Part shown: positions 9,178 through 18,164 of the stretch, piece by piece | Position numbering within the stretch: the stretch's first letter is position 1 | Layout of the letters: each line of letters starts with the position of its first letter | Assembly (NCBI RefSeq): GCF_001949145.1 | Contig: NW_019091417.1 | Coordinates: 253,319 to 271,918 of the forward strand | Length of the DNA: 18,600 nt | Reading direction: 5' to 3' | DNA from: Acanthaster planci | Taxonomy: Eukaryota; Echinodermata; Asteroidea; Valvatida; Acanthasteridae | Translations under genes and position numbers: made by a program | Notes under the pieces: generated by a model | Told to the model about the DNA's origin: nothing | What the model saw: only the letters and a program-made list of their open reading frames with translations | Databases searched by the model: none

Positions 9178-9436
9178 TTGAATGGCTGGTCCCTTTTGAA
9201 GCTGATCCACGAGGAACGTGCAAACAAGGGTCCACGCGCATTTTAAAGGAAGGTTACTCGTCTTCCTGTGTGTGTGAACGTCAAGGATATCATCCAATGC
9301 TGACGCCTGGCAGCTTTGACAGTGACCAATGTTGACGTGGGCTGGATAACAGTTTCCACAACAGAAACCACCATAACCAAGGACTTCACAATGCAGGAAA
9401 TTAATTGTTTCTGTTTCATTTTTGTTTGAGGTCAAT
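9178..9436 (-). CDS. Possible coding exon with zinc-ribbon-like CxxC pair
   Basis: An excellent acceptor (TCAATTTTTTCTCACATTTCAG) precedes 9436. One base and 86 codons follow, to a donor CAA/GTGTGG; without splicing the frame continues to TGA at 9150-9148. The peptide contains CGNCYPAHVNIGHCQSC, two CxxC pairs 9 residues apart, preceded by FLHCEVLGYGGFC and followed by LKCAWTLVCTFLVDQLQKGP. Two CxxC knuckles with beta-like strands on each side are the layout of a zinc ribbon, as in some OB-fold DNA-binding proteins. The domain family is inference. The donor is in phase with the exon at 8523. The plus strand also has an open frame here (9063-9246). Confidence 0.38.
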
Positions 9437-9439
9437 CTG

Positions 9440-10270
9440 AAATGTGAGAAAAAATTGAGTAGAGCCAAGAAAGGACAAATATGAAGTTGGCTTGAGTCTG
9501 TGATTTATGCATATGTGACACAATAAATTGGCGTGCGTGTACACTGTATGTATACATGTACCGTATGTACATGTACAGCATATGATAAGAACCAGTACAA
9601 TGTACAGTACATGGACACTGTACACCACATACCGGTATGTTTGGTTCCCACAGACTGTGCGTGCATTTAGTTTGTGTATTCGCGTATGTGCAATAGTAAC
9701 ATACCAGGTGTGGTCGTCAACCTGAAAACTGATATTCTAGCAGATCTCCGGAAACCAATCAAAGAAGTGGAAAATGTCAATTTTTCGACAGCTCGGATAA
9801 TTATGAAAAACAATCGTTTTTTGGCTAACTTTGTGTCTAATTTTCACAATTTTGCCGGGTTTACCTTCAAATAACTTTGATGCCAAATGAAAGACTAGTA
9901 ACTTTTATGATCAAAAAAGTTTATTACTTCTAGGCAGAAAACCTTTTACTGAAATTCACTTCGTTTTTCATTGGGACCTATTTTCATCATTTTCCGTGTT
10001 TTTCACCTTACAGTACTTAAGTGCCCAATTTTCACACTTTTGTCCCCTCAAATCATGGGTGATACTGTTTCAAAGACTGATGAATCATTTGTATCAATCA
10101 GTTCATTTCTTCAAGATCGAGAGCCATTTGTCTGAAATGTGGTTCGTGTTTCATGTGGATTCAAATTTCCGCACTGAGTCCGACATAACCGAAGTGGTAA
10201 AAAATGAGACGGGCATAGCATACACGCACACCCACCTGGATATGAGTGCGTTTCGGTATGAGTTGACTTT
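9440..10270. other. Interval with no settled gene
   Basis: Contains ACATGT-type copies at 9548-9610. A minus-strand mini-exon candidate (9705-9736, NISFQVDDHT, donor CTG/GTATGT) has good splice sites but would create a stop codon if joined to 9436. Plus-strand open frames at 9712-9873 and 10106-10286 look protein-like but lack clear donors. The A/T-rich middle (9780-10080) reads as intron. Confidence 0.35.
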
Positions 10271-10272
10271 AC

Positions 10273-10433
10273 CTTCATCACACTAATACGTACGACGTCA
10301 AATTGCCCAACTAAGAGGCCCAAACAAAAACTTTCCGTCTTCATCAATACGGTTTCCTTCTTGCATGATACTTTGTCATTAGAGCGTTCATGATATTCCT
10401 CATTATTCACAAGTAGAGAAATGTCAGGGAAAA
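10273..10433 (-). CDS. Possible internal coding exon
   Basis: A near-ideal acceptor (GGGAATTTTTTTCAG) precedes 10433 and the donor GAAG/GTAAAG follows 10273. The 161 bases hold 2 bases and 53 codons: FPDISLLVNNEEYHERSNDK, VSCKKETVLMKTESFCLGLL and VGQFDVVRISVMK, ending in phase 0. A charged N-terminal half is followed by strand-like hydrophobics. It is among the best splice-flanked frames in the window. The next exon downstream is not identified: joining to 9436 needs an intervening exon that changes phase from 0 to 2. No family recognised. Confidence 0.35.
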
Positions 10434-10990
10434 CTGAAAAAAATTCCCTCTAAAATGTTGGCTTCACTTCCAACTTCTGACTCTGTTACTTTGGAGGTAC
10501 TTACATGCACCTGTAAGAAAGACGGGCAAAAATTTGGCAGAAAATGGATTTTTTCCATGTGCAAATTAGCAAAAGGAACTTTGAGTGTTTAAATACTAAT
10601 TGGTATGAAAGTGAGGGGCAAACAACTATATCTGAGCTTGATATTGGTCGATTTAGTTTTGGGGTCCACCTGTCCATGTCAAGAGCCATTTTACTGGCTT
10701 CTTGGCTGTAGTGGGATTCAGTGCGCATGCACACAAACAAAGTGAGGGGCATGAACATACATGACATGTGTACGTAATGTGCATACATGTACATGGGGCA
10801 ATGCAAACTTAGCTACATGTATCGTAACTTGGAAGTACATGTACATTTAGTAAGAAAATTGTAAAATTTTAATGCAAGATTTAGAAATGTTTGCCCACCA
10901 TGTACATGTGCATGTATGGAGGACTCTCACTGATAAACTAATATGGCTGACTAAATTATTTAGTGATACAATGTACACACTTGAGTAAAT

Positions 10991-11080
10991 ATGTACATGT
11001 ACATGTACCATAGGTGTCAAACTGTCAAAGCAAATGTCTAATGGAGTACTGTATATGTACCTACATGTACATGTACATGT
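10991..11080. repeat. ACATGT runs
   Basis: Two runs of about three ACATGT units (10991-11008 and 11062-11080), with a further copy at 11085-11092. As each unit equals its complement, every run is a perfect palindrome and can fold back on itself. Confidence 0.8.
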
Positions 11081-11299
11081 TCCTGTACATGTATTACACG
11101 TCCAGTGTACTGTACCAGTAGCTGCAGGGCAAAAATTACAGGAACAGAAATTCATTTAATGTGTTAGGATGTGACTATACAGTTCTGATCCCCGCATGTG
11201 TGTATGTGTACACTGTGCCAAATTTGGAAAATTAATTTAAATCCAAAAGTCTACAAATACAGTACATGTAAATAAGCTGCACTTGTCACAAATGTCAGT

Positions 11300-11313
11300 G
11301 TTGCCATGCCAAC
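11300..11313. promoter_or_regulatory. Near-consensus X-box
   Basis: GTTGCCATGCCAAC differs from the ideal X-box palindrome GTTGCCATGGCAAC at one base. It is listed because the window contains several closer matches; alone it would be weak. Confidence 0.3.
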
Positions 11314-11545
11314 AAAAGAACACATCATTCTATTCCCCATGCAATGTGTTTAAGTACTGCATGGAGCACGTCCCCCCAGGAGGCTGATGTCTCCCTAAGG
11401 TGCCTCTTATCAAGATTCTGTCATTGCAAGATGATTCTGGAGGGCATTGGTGTCAGTAACAGGTGAAAATCAAATCTGATACTGACAGATAGCAGGTGAT
11501 ATCTCAACCCTCAAAGCCCCTGGGAAGCAAGTATACATGCACACA

Positions 11546-11565
11546 TACATGTACATGTACATGTA
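11546..11565. repeat. Longest class of ACATGT run (20 bases)
   Basis: TACATGTACATGTACATGTA, a perfect 20-base palindrome, found again identically at 17261-17280. Confidence 0.85.
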
Positions 11566-12068
11566 TTTGTACCCACAGATGACAATGAGAAACCTTGATC
11601 ATTATCAACTCAATCAGTTTGTCATTTTGACTTCCTTTGAAACTTGTACATGTAGGTTTAGAGAAGGTGGTTCCCGTTTAGTTCTTTTGAATCTACTAAT
11701 TTACAAAGGCATCAATTCCATTCACCTTTTGAATGCAATCAAAGCATTTTTTAAACATCTTCTATTCATAGTACCAGGAACACGTATGGTGTACATTGGA
11801 ACTGGTACGTGTCCTGTGTGAACAACATGAACAACCTGCATCAACGATAAATGACTGCACCAACCAGTACATGTACAATGTTATGTAGTAGCCATCTTTT
11901 TACTCTAAGTGGTTTAACCCTATTCAGACTGGGCTGTTAAGGAGTGAGCGTAAGAGGTATGTTTTCAAATTGACCCCCTCTCCATGATCTCGAAGATGGA
12001 ATGATGGAAACTTTTGTGTAGAGATAAAACAATATTTTTTCCGGCGAACATTTCAAGAAGACACTACC

Positions 12069-12086
12069 GGTACATGTACATGTACC
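12069..12086. repeat. 18-base perfect palindrome
   Basis: GGTACATGTACATGTACC is identical to its reverse complement. It combines the ACATGT unit with the GGTACC ends seen in other palindromes of the window. Confidence 0.8.
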
Positions 12087-12167
12087 AATATTAACTGAAT
12101 TAATGAAACACAGACAGGGTCATGTGAATAACATGTATCACTTGTAACATCTACCAATACATGTATA

Positions 12168-12416
12168 TACATGTACACTAGGACCTACTCAAACGAATTA
12201 AAGGAACAAGAGAACAGAATGTTTTTGTCATGGTCTATATGGGCTACCATTAGAACAAGAGGCATTAAAGTTATGTGAAAATCATTTGGGCGTTGTCACA
12301 TACACATGTAACTTTAATGCCTCTTGTCATGCTTGTTCTAACGGTAGCCCATATAGACCATGACAAAAACATTCTGTTCTTTTGTTCCTTTAATTCTTTG
12401 GAGTAGTGTACATGTA
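12168..12416. repeat. Long near-perfect inverted repeat (foldback/hairpin element)
   Basis: The left core arm (12195-12277) is the reverse complement of the right core arm (12303-12396), separated by a 25-base loop. Differences between the core arms are two substitutions, a 9-base indel and a 2-base indel. Outside the core, the homology continues through CTACTC and CACTA into a TACATGTACA palindrome on both sides, with one 7-base length difference. The 9-base indel sits between direct ACAAG copies, as expected for a slippage deletion in the left arm. No transposase frame and no clear target-site duplication are visible. It could be a foldback/MITE-like element, a local inverted duplication, or a source of long double-stranded RNA if transcribed. 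Confidence 0.9.
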
Positions 12417-12429
12417 CACATATGCATAT

Positions 12430-15400
12430 GAAAAAATCCCAATTTTTGGATTTATTAAGCCTTTGCTCCTTGATTGTCATGTAACGTGGGAACACTTTGA
12501 CTGATTTTTGGAAATTTGAGATCAAAAGTGGCGCAAGACTTCAATGGAAAAGGTCATGAGGGAGCAACTTTATACTTGTCCCAGTTTGGGATTAGTACAG
12601 CAAAATTTCCAAAAGGGGAGGGGGTGGAATCCCCCAGAGACATAAATGCTGTGCACAAAGGTCCTGCTCCTTTAAAGTTTGATGAAAACGCCCACTCTGT
12701 CACAGTCAATTTTCACTGAGAAATCACTCACAGCAGTGAGGTTTTCATCCTCTTGCTCATTTTTTTGTTTACTTGTCGAGAACCTGTTCCTTCAAGGTAC
12801 ATGTACCACACATGTGTACGAACAAAGATTGTGAAGTGATAAAGCAGAGGAAACTACATGTACCACCATGGGCAAAAGGAATAATCCAAGAATTGAGATT
12901 TCCAGAAGGAGGCCAGCATTTCTGACAATTCTGGGGGAGATGATGCAAACAGTGAAATTGCACAATGTAGGCCCATATTGACGTAGACTTGACTTGATTG
13001 AAAAATATCCCCAAGGGAAGGATACGAGTATTAAAGTGCTGAGAATTTTAGTGGACATACATGAACATAGTACGAGCTGACAGGGCCAAATACACACATC
13101 TAAAATTATAGCAGGGCGGCACGCAGTGTGAGAGCGGAATGTGAAGCCATTATGGCATGGGGTCTGGTGCCTGCTCAAGGGCCCCGGGAAACTTTGGGTT
13201 CTAGATGCTCTGTGGTGTACAATTTGAGGTACATGTATTTCCTGGGCACTTTTTGGAATCAAATTTGCTCTTGGTAACAATTTGAAATGAAGGCAAGATT
13301 GCTATTGGGAGGACATCAAAAGTTGATTTTTTTTTTCTGGGCATTTTCTATTTTTTACTGATTGGAACTTGCCATCAAGGGGGTTACATGTACATACATG
13401 TACATGGGCACAGTGCGATGATGTACAGTCATTTCCCTGATTCCGGATCTCAAAAATAACTCCAGTGAGGTTCCAGCCATGGATTCCTATAATTCTGGTG
13501 AAATATGGGCAGTACCATATACATGTACCGCTAGTCTACCTTGTGCATTAGAAAACTACATGTACAAAATTACTTTTCAAAATCTTCCTGTAAGCTTTAA
13601 ATTTGGACTTAAGGAATCGTCAAAAGTGACAACACTTTTTCTATTTCTGAATCGGTTTAGGCGGTGTGAAGTTACATTTTTTCTTATTCCGCATTTGACG
13701 TTCGACATTTAATGTTGACTAAGTACATGTGACTGTTAATATTCGAACTTTGAATAAGTAACCATCTGACATTCAGGATGCACATCCCTAAGAGTGATGG
13801 AGTGCTAAAGGGACGAAAAACAAACTGTGCCAACTACATTTCAGGGCTTGTTTGACCCCAAAGAACCCCATGCCCAGGGTTGCAAGGAGTCGTCTGGGAT
13901 CGAGGAGAACAATGACATCAGATTCAATGTACATGTAATCTCCAGGCAGGGCATGGGGTTTGGGTATTTGATTTGAGAAAAGTGTGGTGTGAGGCATTCA
14001 CTTTTTCCACTATGGTTTGCAAGTGAAGAACTCAACCGACAAGACAAGTTAATTTTGTCAATGCCGTTTTGACCGTGGAAAACTGCCTTTGCCCTGGTTG
14101 AAATGGAGGAAATGAGGTCACTAAAGTGTACAGAAACACTTTGAAAAAAGAAGTTTAAAGCCAGGCATGGGATACTATTTCAGATGAGTAAAAGTCAGCC
14201 AGAGCCATTGTGACGAGCTGATTTTCTAATTTAGAATTTCTTGATTTTATGAAAATTAGTTCATAAATAACAATTTCAGTGAATTGAAAAGTTAAACTTA
14301 CATAATTTTTAAAATCTGTACTGCGAGTAATCAGTGACTGTCCCCCGTGCTGCACAATTGACGAACCCATTACATCACATTCATGTAAGTTTCTGTTACA
14401 CCCATATACATGTAGTTGAGTTTGCAACGTACATACAAGTACATGTACGTGCGTGCACTTACTGTATGGTGTAATCCATAACTTGGAAAAAATGTGTATT
14501 TACATGTAGTTTTGGGCCAATTTGAAAAAAACAAAACCCAAAAGTCATTTTGATCAAACATACATTAGATGCAAACGCTTATAGAATTATTAAGTAAATA
14601 AAATATTTAGAATCACACGTACAAAATGACCTATCACCCTGTATTTTTGGGGGTCAATTTTTGGCTCTCATGATTTTTGACAAACCGTTCAAAAATGTCA
14701 AAGATCGAAACAGAAATCTACGGTAGCTAGCAGAAAAATTCTTTTCTAGAAATTTTCTGGAAACAAAATTTTGTACAAGAAGCTAACATTTCTTTCACCT
14801 TTCTAACTGAACTTGTTTGAGAATGTAGAACACAATTTTAAGAAGAAGTTTTTGAAGCAGAAAAAAAGTTCTATTTCAAGCGATCCAGATCTAGGAAAAA
14901 TCCTGAACTACATGAAGGAAATTGACTGTACATGTATTTTCCAAGGAAAAAAAAAACTCATGATGGCAACCTCATCATGTTCATTCCATAAGGTGCAGTA
15001 AACTTCTTTGCATTTAGATAAACTGTGAAGACAGTGGAGAACAGGGAAAATCCAACAGAAAAAATAGCAGGGCCGCGGTGAGAATGTTGGCGGGGGGCAA
15101 AACCTTAGCAGGGTAGTCTAAAATTTTGAAAACCCCTCAAGAAGAACACTGTGGTACATGTCTACTCTCGCTTGTTATTAATGGTCCATTTTTGAAGTTG
15201 TTTTAATACTCTTTATGCTGTTAAATTTCTTTGAAATTGAAAGAAATGAGACCCTAGGAGAATGATAATTGTCACTATGCAGAACACATTCTCACACTGA
15301 TGTATACCCAAGCTGCAGGTTTGGCCCTACAATGTACCTGTACATGTCTCAGGTGATGATCTCTGTGGGACCCACTCAACCTTTGCTGAAGTACCCGGTA

Positions 15401-15430
15401 AATGATTGTGATTCAAATGTTTGAAGAGAA
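12430..15430. other. Non-coding interval with scattered repeats
   Basis: Includes a 162-codon stop-free minus-strand frame (12792-13280) without protein-like character, a 67-codon plus frame (12516-12719) lacking an ATG, ACATGT runs near 13387-13406, and G/C-richer patches at 13110-13200 and 15063-15110 that share TAGCAGGGC and TCTAAAATT words. The rest (13300-15060) is A/T-rich with many homopolymer runs and reads as intron or intergenic DNA. Confidence 0.45.
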
Positions 15431-15438
15431 AACACGCT

Positions 15439-16420
15439 GTACATGTACATAATGTACATGTACATACATGTATCCTACATGTATAACTCACAGGTGAAAT
15501 TTGGGGTCCATTTTTTTTCCCGTCCCTGTTACGCCTGGCATTTGATTTTTAATGTTTAGAACTCATTGTTTAATTTCCAAGACTGAATAGGTACATGTAC
15601 TGCAAACTACTGTACGTACATGTACCTACCAAACAAATACATGTAAAATAAAAATAGTTTGAAATCAATTTCATTGATACATCCCTTGTCAAACATGTCA
15701 GATGGTACATGTACCGGTATACATGTAGATGTCAGAGGTAATAGGGACGGAAAAATGTCACACTTTGGACGCCAACTTTACAAAATGACCCAGGTGCACA
15801 AACTCTCACAGCCACCAGGGGTATTACTGCACATGTACAATACATGTAATTATGTGTACATGTACATGTACCAGTAGCTAAAACTAAATACCTACAAAGT
15901 TACTATGGCAACCACACTGTACACATTCATACACGTGTGCTTTAAATACAGAGTATCCAAAAGATATGCACGACCACTGACTGGACAAAATTGACATTCT
16001 TCTTTATTTCCAGAAAAGACTTCCATGTGCATGTCGGTGGATCATGGGTTAACTCTACAAAAGGACAACTGTGGCAATGTACATGTACACTATGTGACTA
16101 CATGTACATGTATGTACTGGTGCAATACACATGTGTGCACTGGTCCATGTACATGATTTATGTGCATGCATGGACATTTTTAATGGGCAGCATACATGTA
16201 GATGGTTGGCAATATACCCTACTCATAGATGCACAATACACATGATACAAGGCATTGTGTCAACATACATGTATGTACATGTACTGGTGCTAGTGGTTTT
16301 CTAGCATGTGTACGGTAGGATTAGAAATGTCAAATGTTCACAAGGAAAAGACTAACAACTTGAAATGACACTACTGTACTTAGTATACATGTATATGTAC
16401 AATGTATGTACATGTACATG
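15439..16420. repeat. Densest ACATGT-array zone
   Basis: Runs at 15439-15484, 15831-15872, 16079-16112 and 16385-16420, with many single copies and TACCGGTA between them. Units are often joined by one- to three-base spacers (AA, ATAC), so the array is an imperfect, drifting microsatellite rather than one block. Two X-boxes (15899, 16439) sit in or beside it. Confidence 0.75.
15899..15912. promoter_or_regulatory. X-box (RFX-type) site
   Basis: GTTACTATGGCAAC is identical over 14 bases to the site at 8833-8846, although the surrounding sequences differ. A match of this length to a known transcription-factor palindrome is unlikely by chance. Confidence 0.45.
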
Positions 16421-16438
16421 AACCATTTGAAAGCGTGA

Positions 16439-16451
16439 GTTGCCTAGCAAC
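16439..16451. promoter_or_regulatory. X-box (RFX-type) palindrome
   Basis: GTTGCCTAGCAAC is identical to the site at 3309-3321 and lies 540 bases from the X-box at 15899. No neighbouring coding exon is supported. Confidence 0.5.
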
Positions 16452-16459
16452 AAAATGAT

Positions 16460-17340
16460 AAGTTGAGTTATCAATTGGAAAGTAATGCAGCTAGGGTGAC
16501 TAACCATGAAGTTGTTGCCAGATATTTTTTCAGTCATTTTTGATTATACCAACCGGTACATTATTCCTACATGTAATTCCTACTGCCACTTCTTTCATCT
16601 TCACTAATGATAATGATATCACTGTTCGTGAAGTTATGAAAAAGGTACGAACATACACCGGTAGCTAGATGAGTCTTTAACACAAAACGAAACTTTGAAA
16701 TGAATGTTAGAAAAATCAACAAGCAAAACAGATTAACATTTCAAAAGTAACGTAAATTATGCAAGTGCTTATCCGTACATCATGACCAGATTACAAATGA
16801 GACAGCAATGCCATCTGGGTCATTCTATGAGGTTGGGGCACAATTTGTGATGGTGTCAGTTGTTACATCGGTTCTGTAAAAATGAACAGCTATTTCCCTG
16901 CATGTGGATTCCAAATTGCTGTACATCTTGCAAGGCTGAATACAGAGGCGTGTATTATTTTTTACAGAGTAAATGACCCACTAGTACTCTACTGTCATGA
17001 CACGTGGTAAAAGCTGAGGATGCCCCATTCTCGTGGAATGACCCATCTACCATGTCTACTGCACAAACCGGTACCAGTACACGTAACCAATAATCATGCT
17101 GTCCATGTGCTGCACAGTTTAAGGTACTGTACATGCACTTGAAACACATGCACCATGAAACATTCAGCATGTTTTCCCCCTTCTTACAAATCTAGGTTTC
17201 CATATTTTCAAATTACATGTACATGTATTCTTAACTTACATGTACAATGTAATTAATTCTTACATGTACATGTACATGTATTTCTAAACTAAATTTAATA
17301 CATGTATAGCTTTCTTGAGGAGTGCCTTGTGTGACAAAAG
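16460..17340. other. Non-coding interval
   Basis: No supported exon. Contains TACCGGTA-like words near 16552, 16658 and 17067, and the ACATGT runs listed at 17214-17280. Otherwise it is ordinary A/T-rich sequence. Confidence 0.5.
17214..17280. repeat. Three ACATGT runs in 67 bases
   Basis: Runs at 17214-17227, 17236-17250 (interrupted) and 17261-17280 are separated by TTCTTAAC- and AATTAATTCT-type spacers. The last is the 20-base perfect palindrome also present at 11546-11565. Confidence 0.85.
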
Positions 17341-17356
17341 CAAAATACACCTGTAG

Positions 17357-17614
17357 CACCCTCTAAGTACTGATGAAAGGATTTTCTGTGAATGGAGAAA
17401 CTACATGTACCCGTACCACCCTTTTGTCACTTCTGACGAAAAGAAGTATCTAAAGACCAACTCCCATGATGCTAACTTTTCTCATATTGAATCCAATTCA
17501 GGAGAGCCAAGTCTACTAAAAGTGGAAAATACAGTGTATCAATATCTCCCTTGCAATACACCTTTCTATGTCAATAAACCACAGTTTTTGTACCCATTTT
17601 TCCTGCGAGTTTAG
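17357..17614 (+). CDS. Possible coding exon or small open frame
   Basis: After a weak acceptor-like ACACCTGTAG, 85 codons are open to TAG at 17612-17614. The first ATG is at 17405. Peptide pieces include HPLSTDERIFCEWRNYMYPY, HPFVTSDEKKYLKTNSHDAN and TPFYVNKPQFLYPFFLRV. Codons are mostly purine-any-pyrimidine and the composition is balanced, unlike the Cys/His/Tyr-rich products of the ACATGT DNA. There is no clear donor, and an AATAAA occurs inside the frame near 17573. Length alone is within chance; the peptide quality is why it is listed. Not recognised. Confidence 0.22.
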   Translation, partial: HPLSTDERIFCEWRNYMYPYHPFVTSDEKKYLKTNSHDANFSHIESNSGEPSLLKVENTVYQYLPCNTPFYVNKPQFLYPFFLRV

Positions 17615-17776
17615 TTCAGTATTGTAAAAATGGAAGTGCTGTCACGACTCATTAGCCTCTAATGAATATTGAGTTTTCTGATGTATTACCGTAAAGAGGA
17701 ATTACCACTGTGCCTGCACTTTAGGCATGCATAGCAGGCGTAGCCACAGACAGCATGAACTTGAACATGTTGAAGA

Positions 17777-18160
17777 ATGCTCTCGTTCTTTGGAAACTTG
17801 AAGAATTTCAATCCCAGTTCTTTTGCAAAATTTCTAGTACATCTACCAATGACACACGATTTTGGCTTTATTGTAATTCATGAAGAAAGAAGCACAAACT
17901 CTCGACAGAGAAGAGATAATTTGGCACAAATCGATCCCTGGTGTGTGCTGCATCCACATGTACCGGTAAATGTAACCCATGTTCATGAGCACGTACTGTA
18001 CATGTACTCTGTAGCGGAACCAGTCGTACCACGGACACCAGTTTCAATGTTTTCTTCGGTATTATTAGTTTCTGAAAAGCGTCGCCAGCAGTTTGATTGT
18101 GGAAATTTTTCACAAAACTTGAAGACCTTTCAAAAGTTTTGGCAAAATTACAAAAAATAA
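17777..18160 (+). CDS. 127-codon ATG-initiated open frame
   Basis: The longest frame in the window with a true ATG (a TGA lies two codons upstream). It reads MLSFFGNLKNFNPSSFAKFL at the start, is basic and polar in the middle (HEERSTNSRQRRDNLAQID), and ends FSQNLKTFQKFWQNYKK. There is no signal peptide or obvious domain. The stop codon lies within AATAAA (about 18156), a possible poly(A) signal. The opposite strand is also open for 113 codons across 17868-18209, so at most one reading is likely real. The part crossing GTACTGTACATGTACTC is repeat-derived (HVLYMYS). Confidence 0.22.
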   Translation: MLSFFGNLKNFNPSSFAKFLVHLPMTHDFGFIVIHEERSTNSRQRRDNLAQIDPWCVLHPHVPVNVTHVHEHVLYMYSVAEPVVPRTPVSMFSSVLLVSEKRRQQFDCGNFSQNLKTFQKFWQNYKK

Positions 18161-18164
18161 AGAC

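Larger units (their letters stand above)
10440..12165. other. Repeat-rich non-coding interval
   Basis: Dominated by ACATGT runs (10991-11008, 11062-11080, 11546-11565) and many single copies. Possible coding readings are a plus-strand frame ending at a good donor AACAG/GTGAAA near 11461, and an 80-codon plus frame starting at an ATG just after CCCACAG near 11580. Both are within chance expectation for length and unsupported by partners. Confidence 0.45.

Noticed and set aside
9063-9246. Plus-strand frame ending in TAA, followed by AATAAA at 9522 and a GT-rich tract, readable as a terminal exon (includes SDSKLLDDEAPVPISSTL).
   Set aside because: The overlapping minus-strand frame has a much stronger acceptor and a CxxC pair. 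Both cannot easily be exons. The plus reading remains the main competitor.
9705-9736. Minus-strand mini-exon NISFQVDDHT with donor CTG/GTATGT.
   Set aside because: It would bridge 10273 and 9436 in phase but creates a TGA stop at the junction with 9436.
10106-10286. Plus-strand frame with good codon pattern after TTTCTTCAAG.
   Set aside because: Ends at a stop with no poly(A) signal nearby and abuts the better-supported minus exon at 10273-10433.
11579-11821. 80-codon plus-strand frame starting with ATG just after CCCACAG.
   Set aside because: Length is within chance expectation, it crosses a repeat unit, and it has no donor or partner exon.
12516-12719. 67-codon plus-strand frame beside the inverted repeat.
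   Set aside because: Protein-like translation but no ATG, a weak acceptor and no partner; too short to claim.
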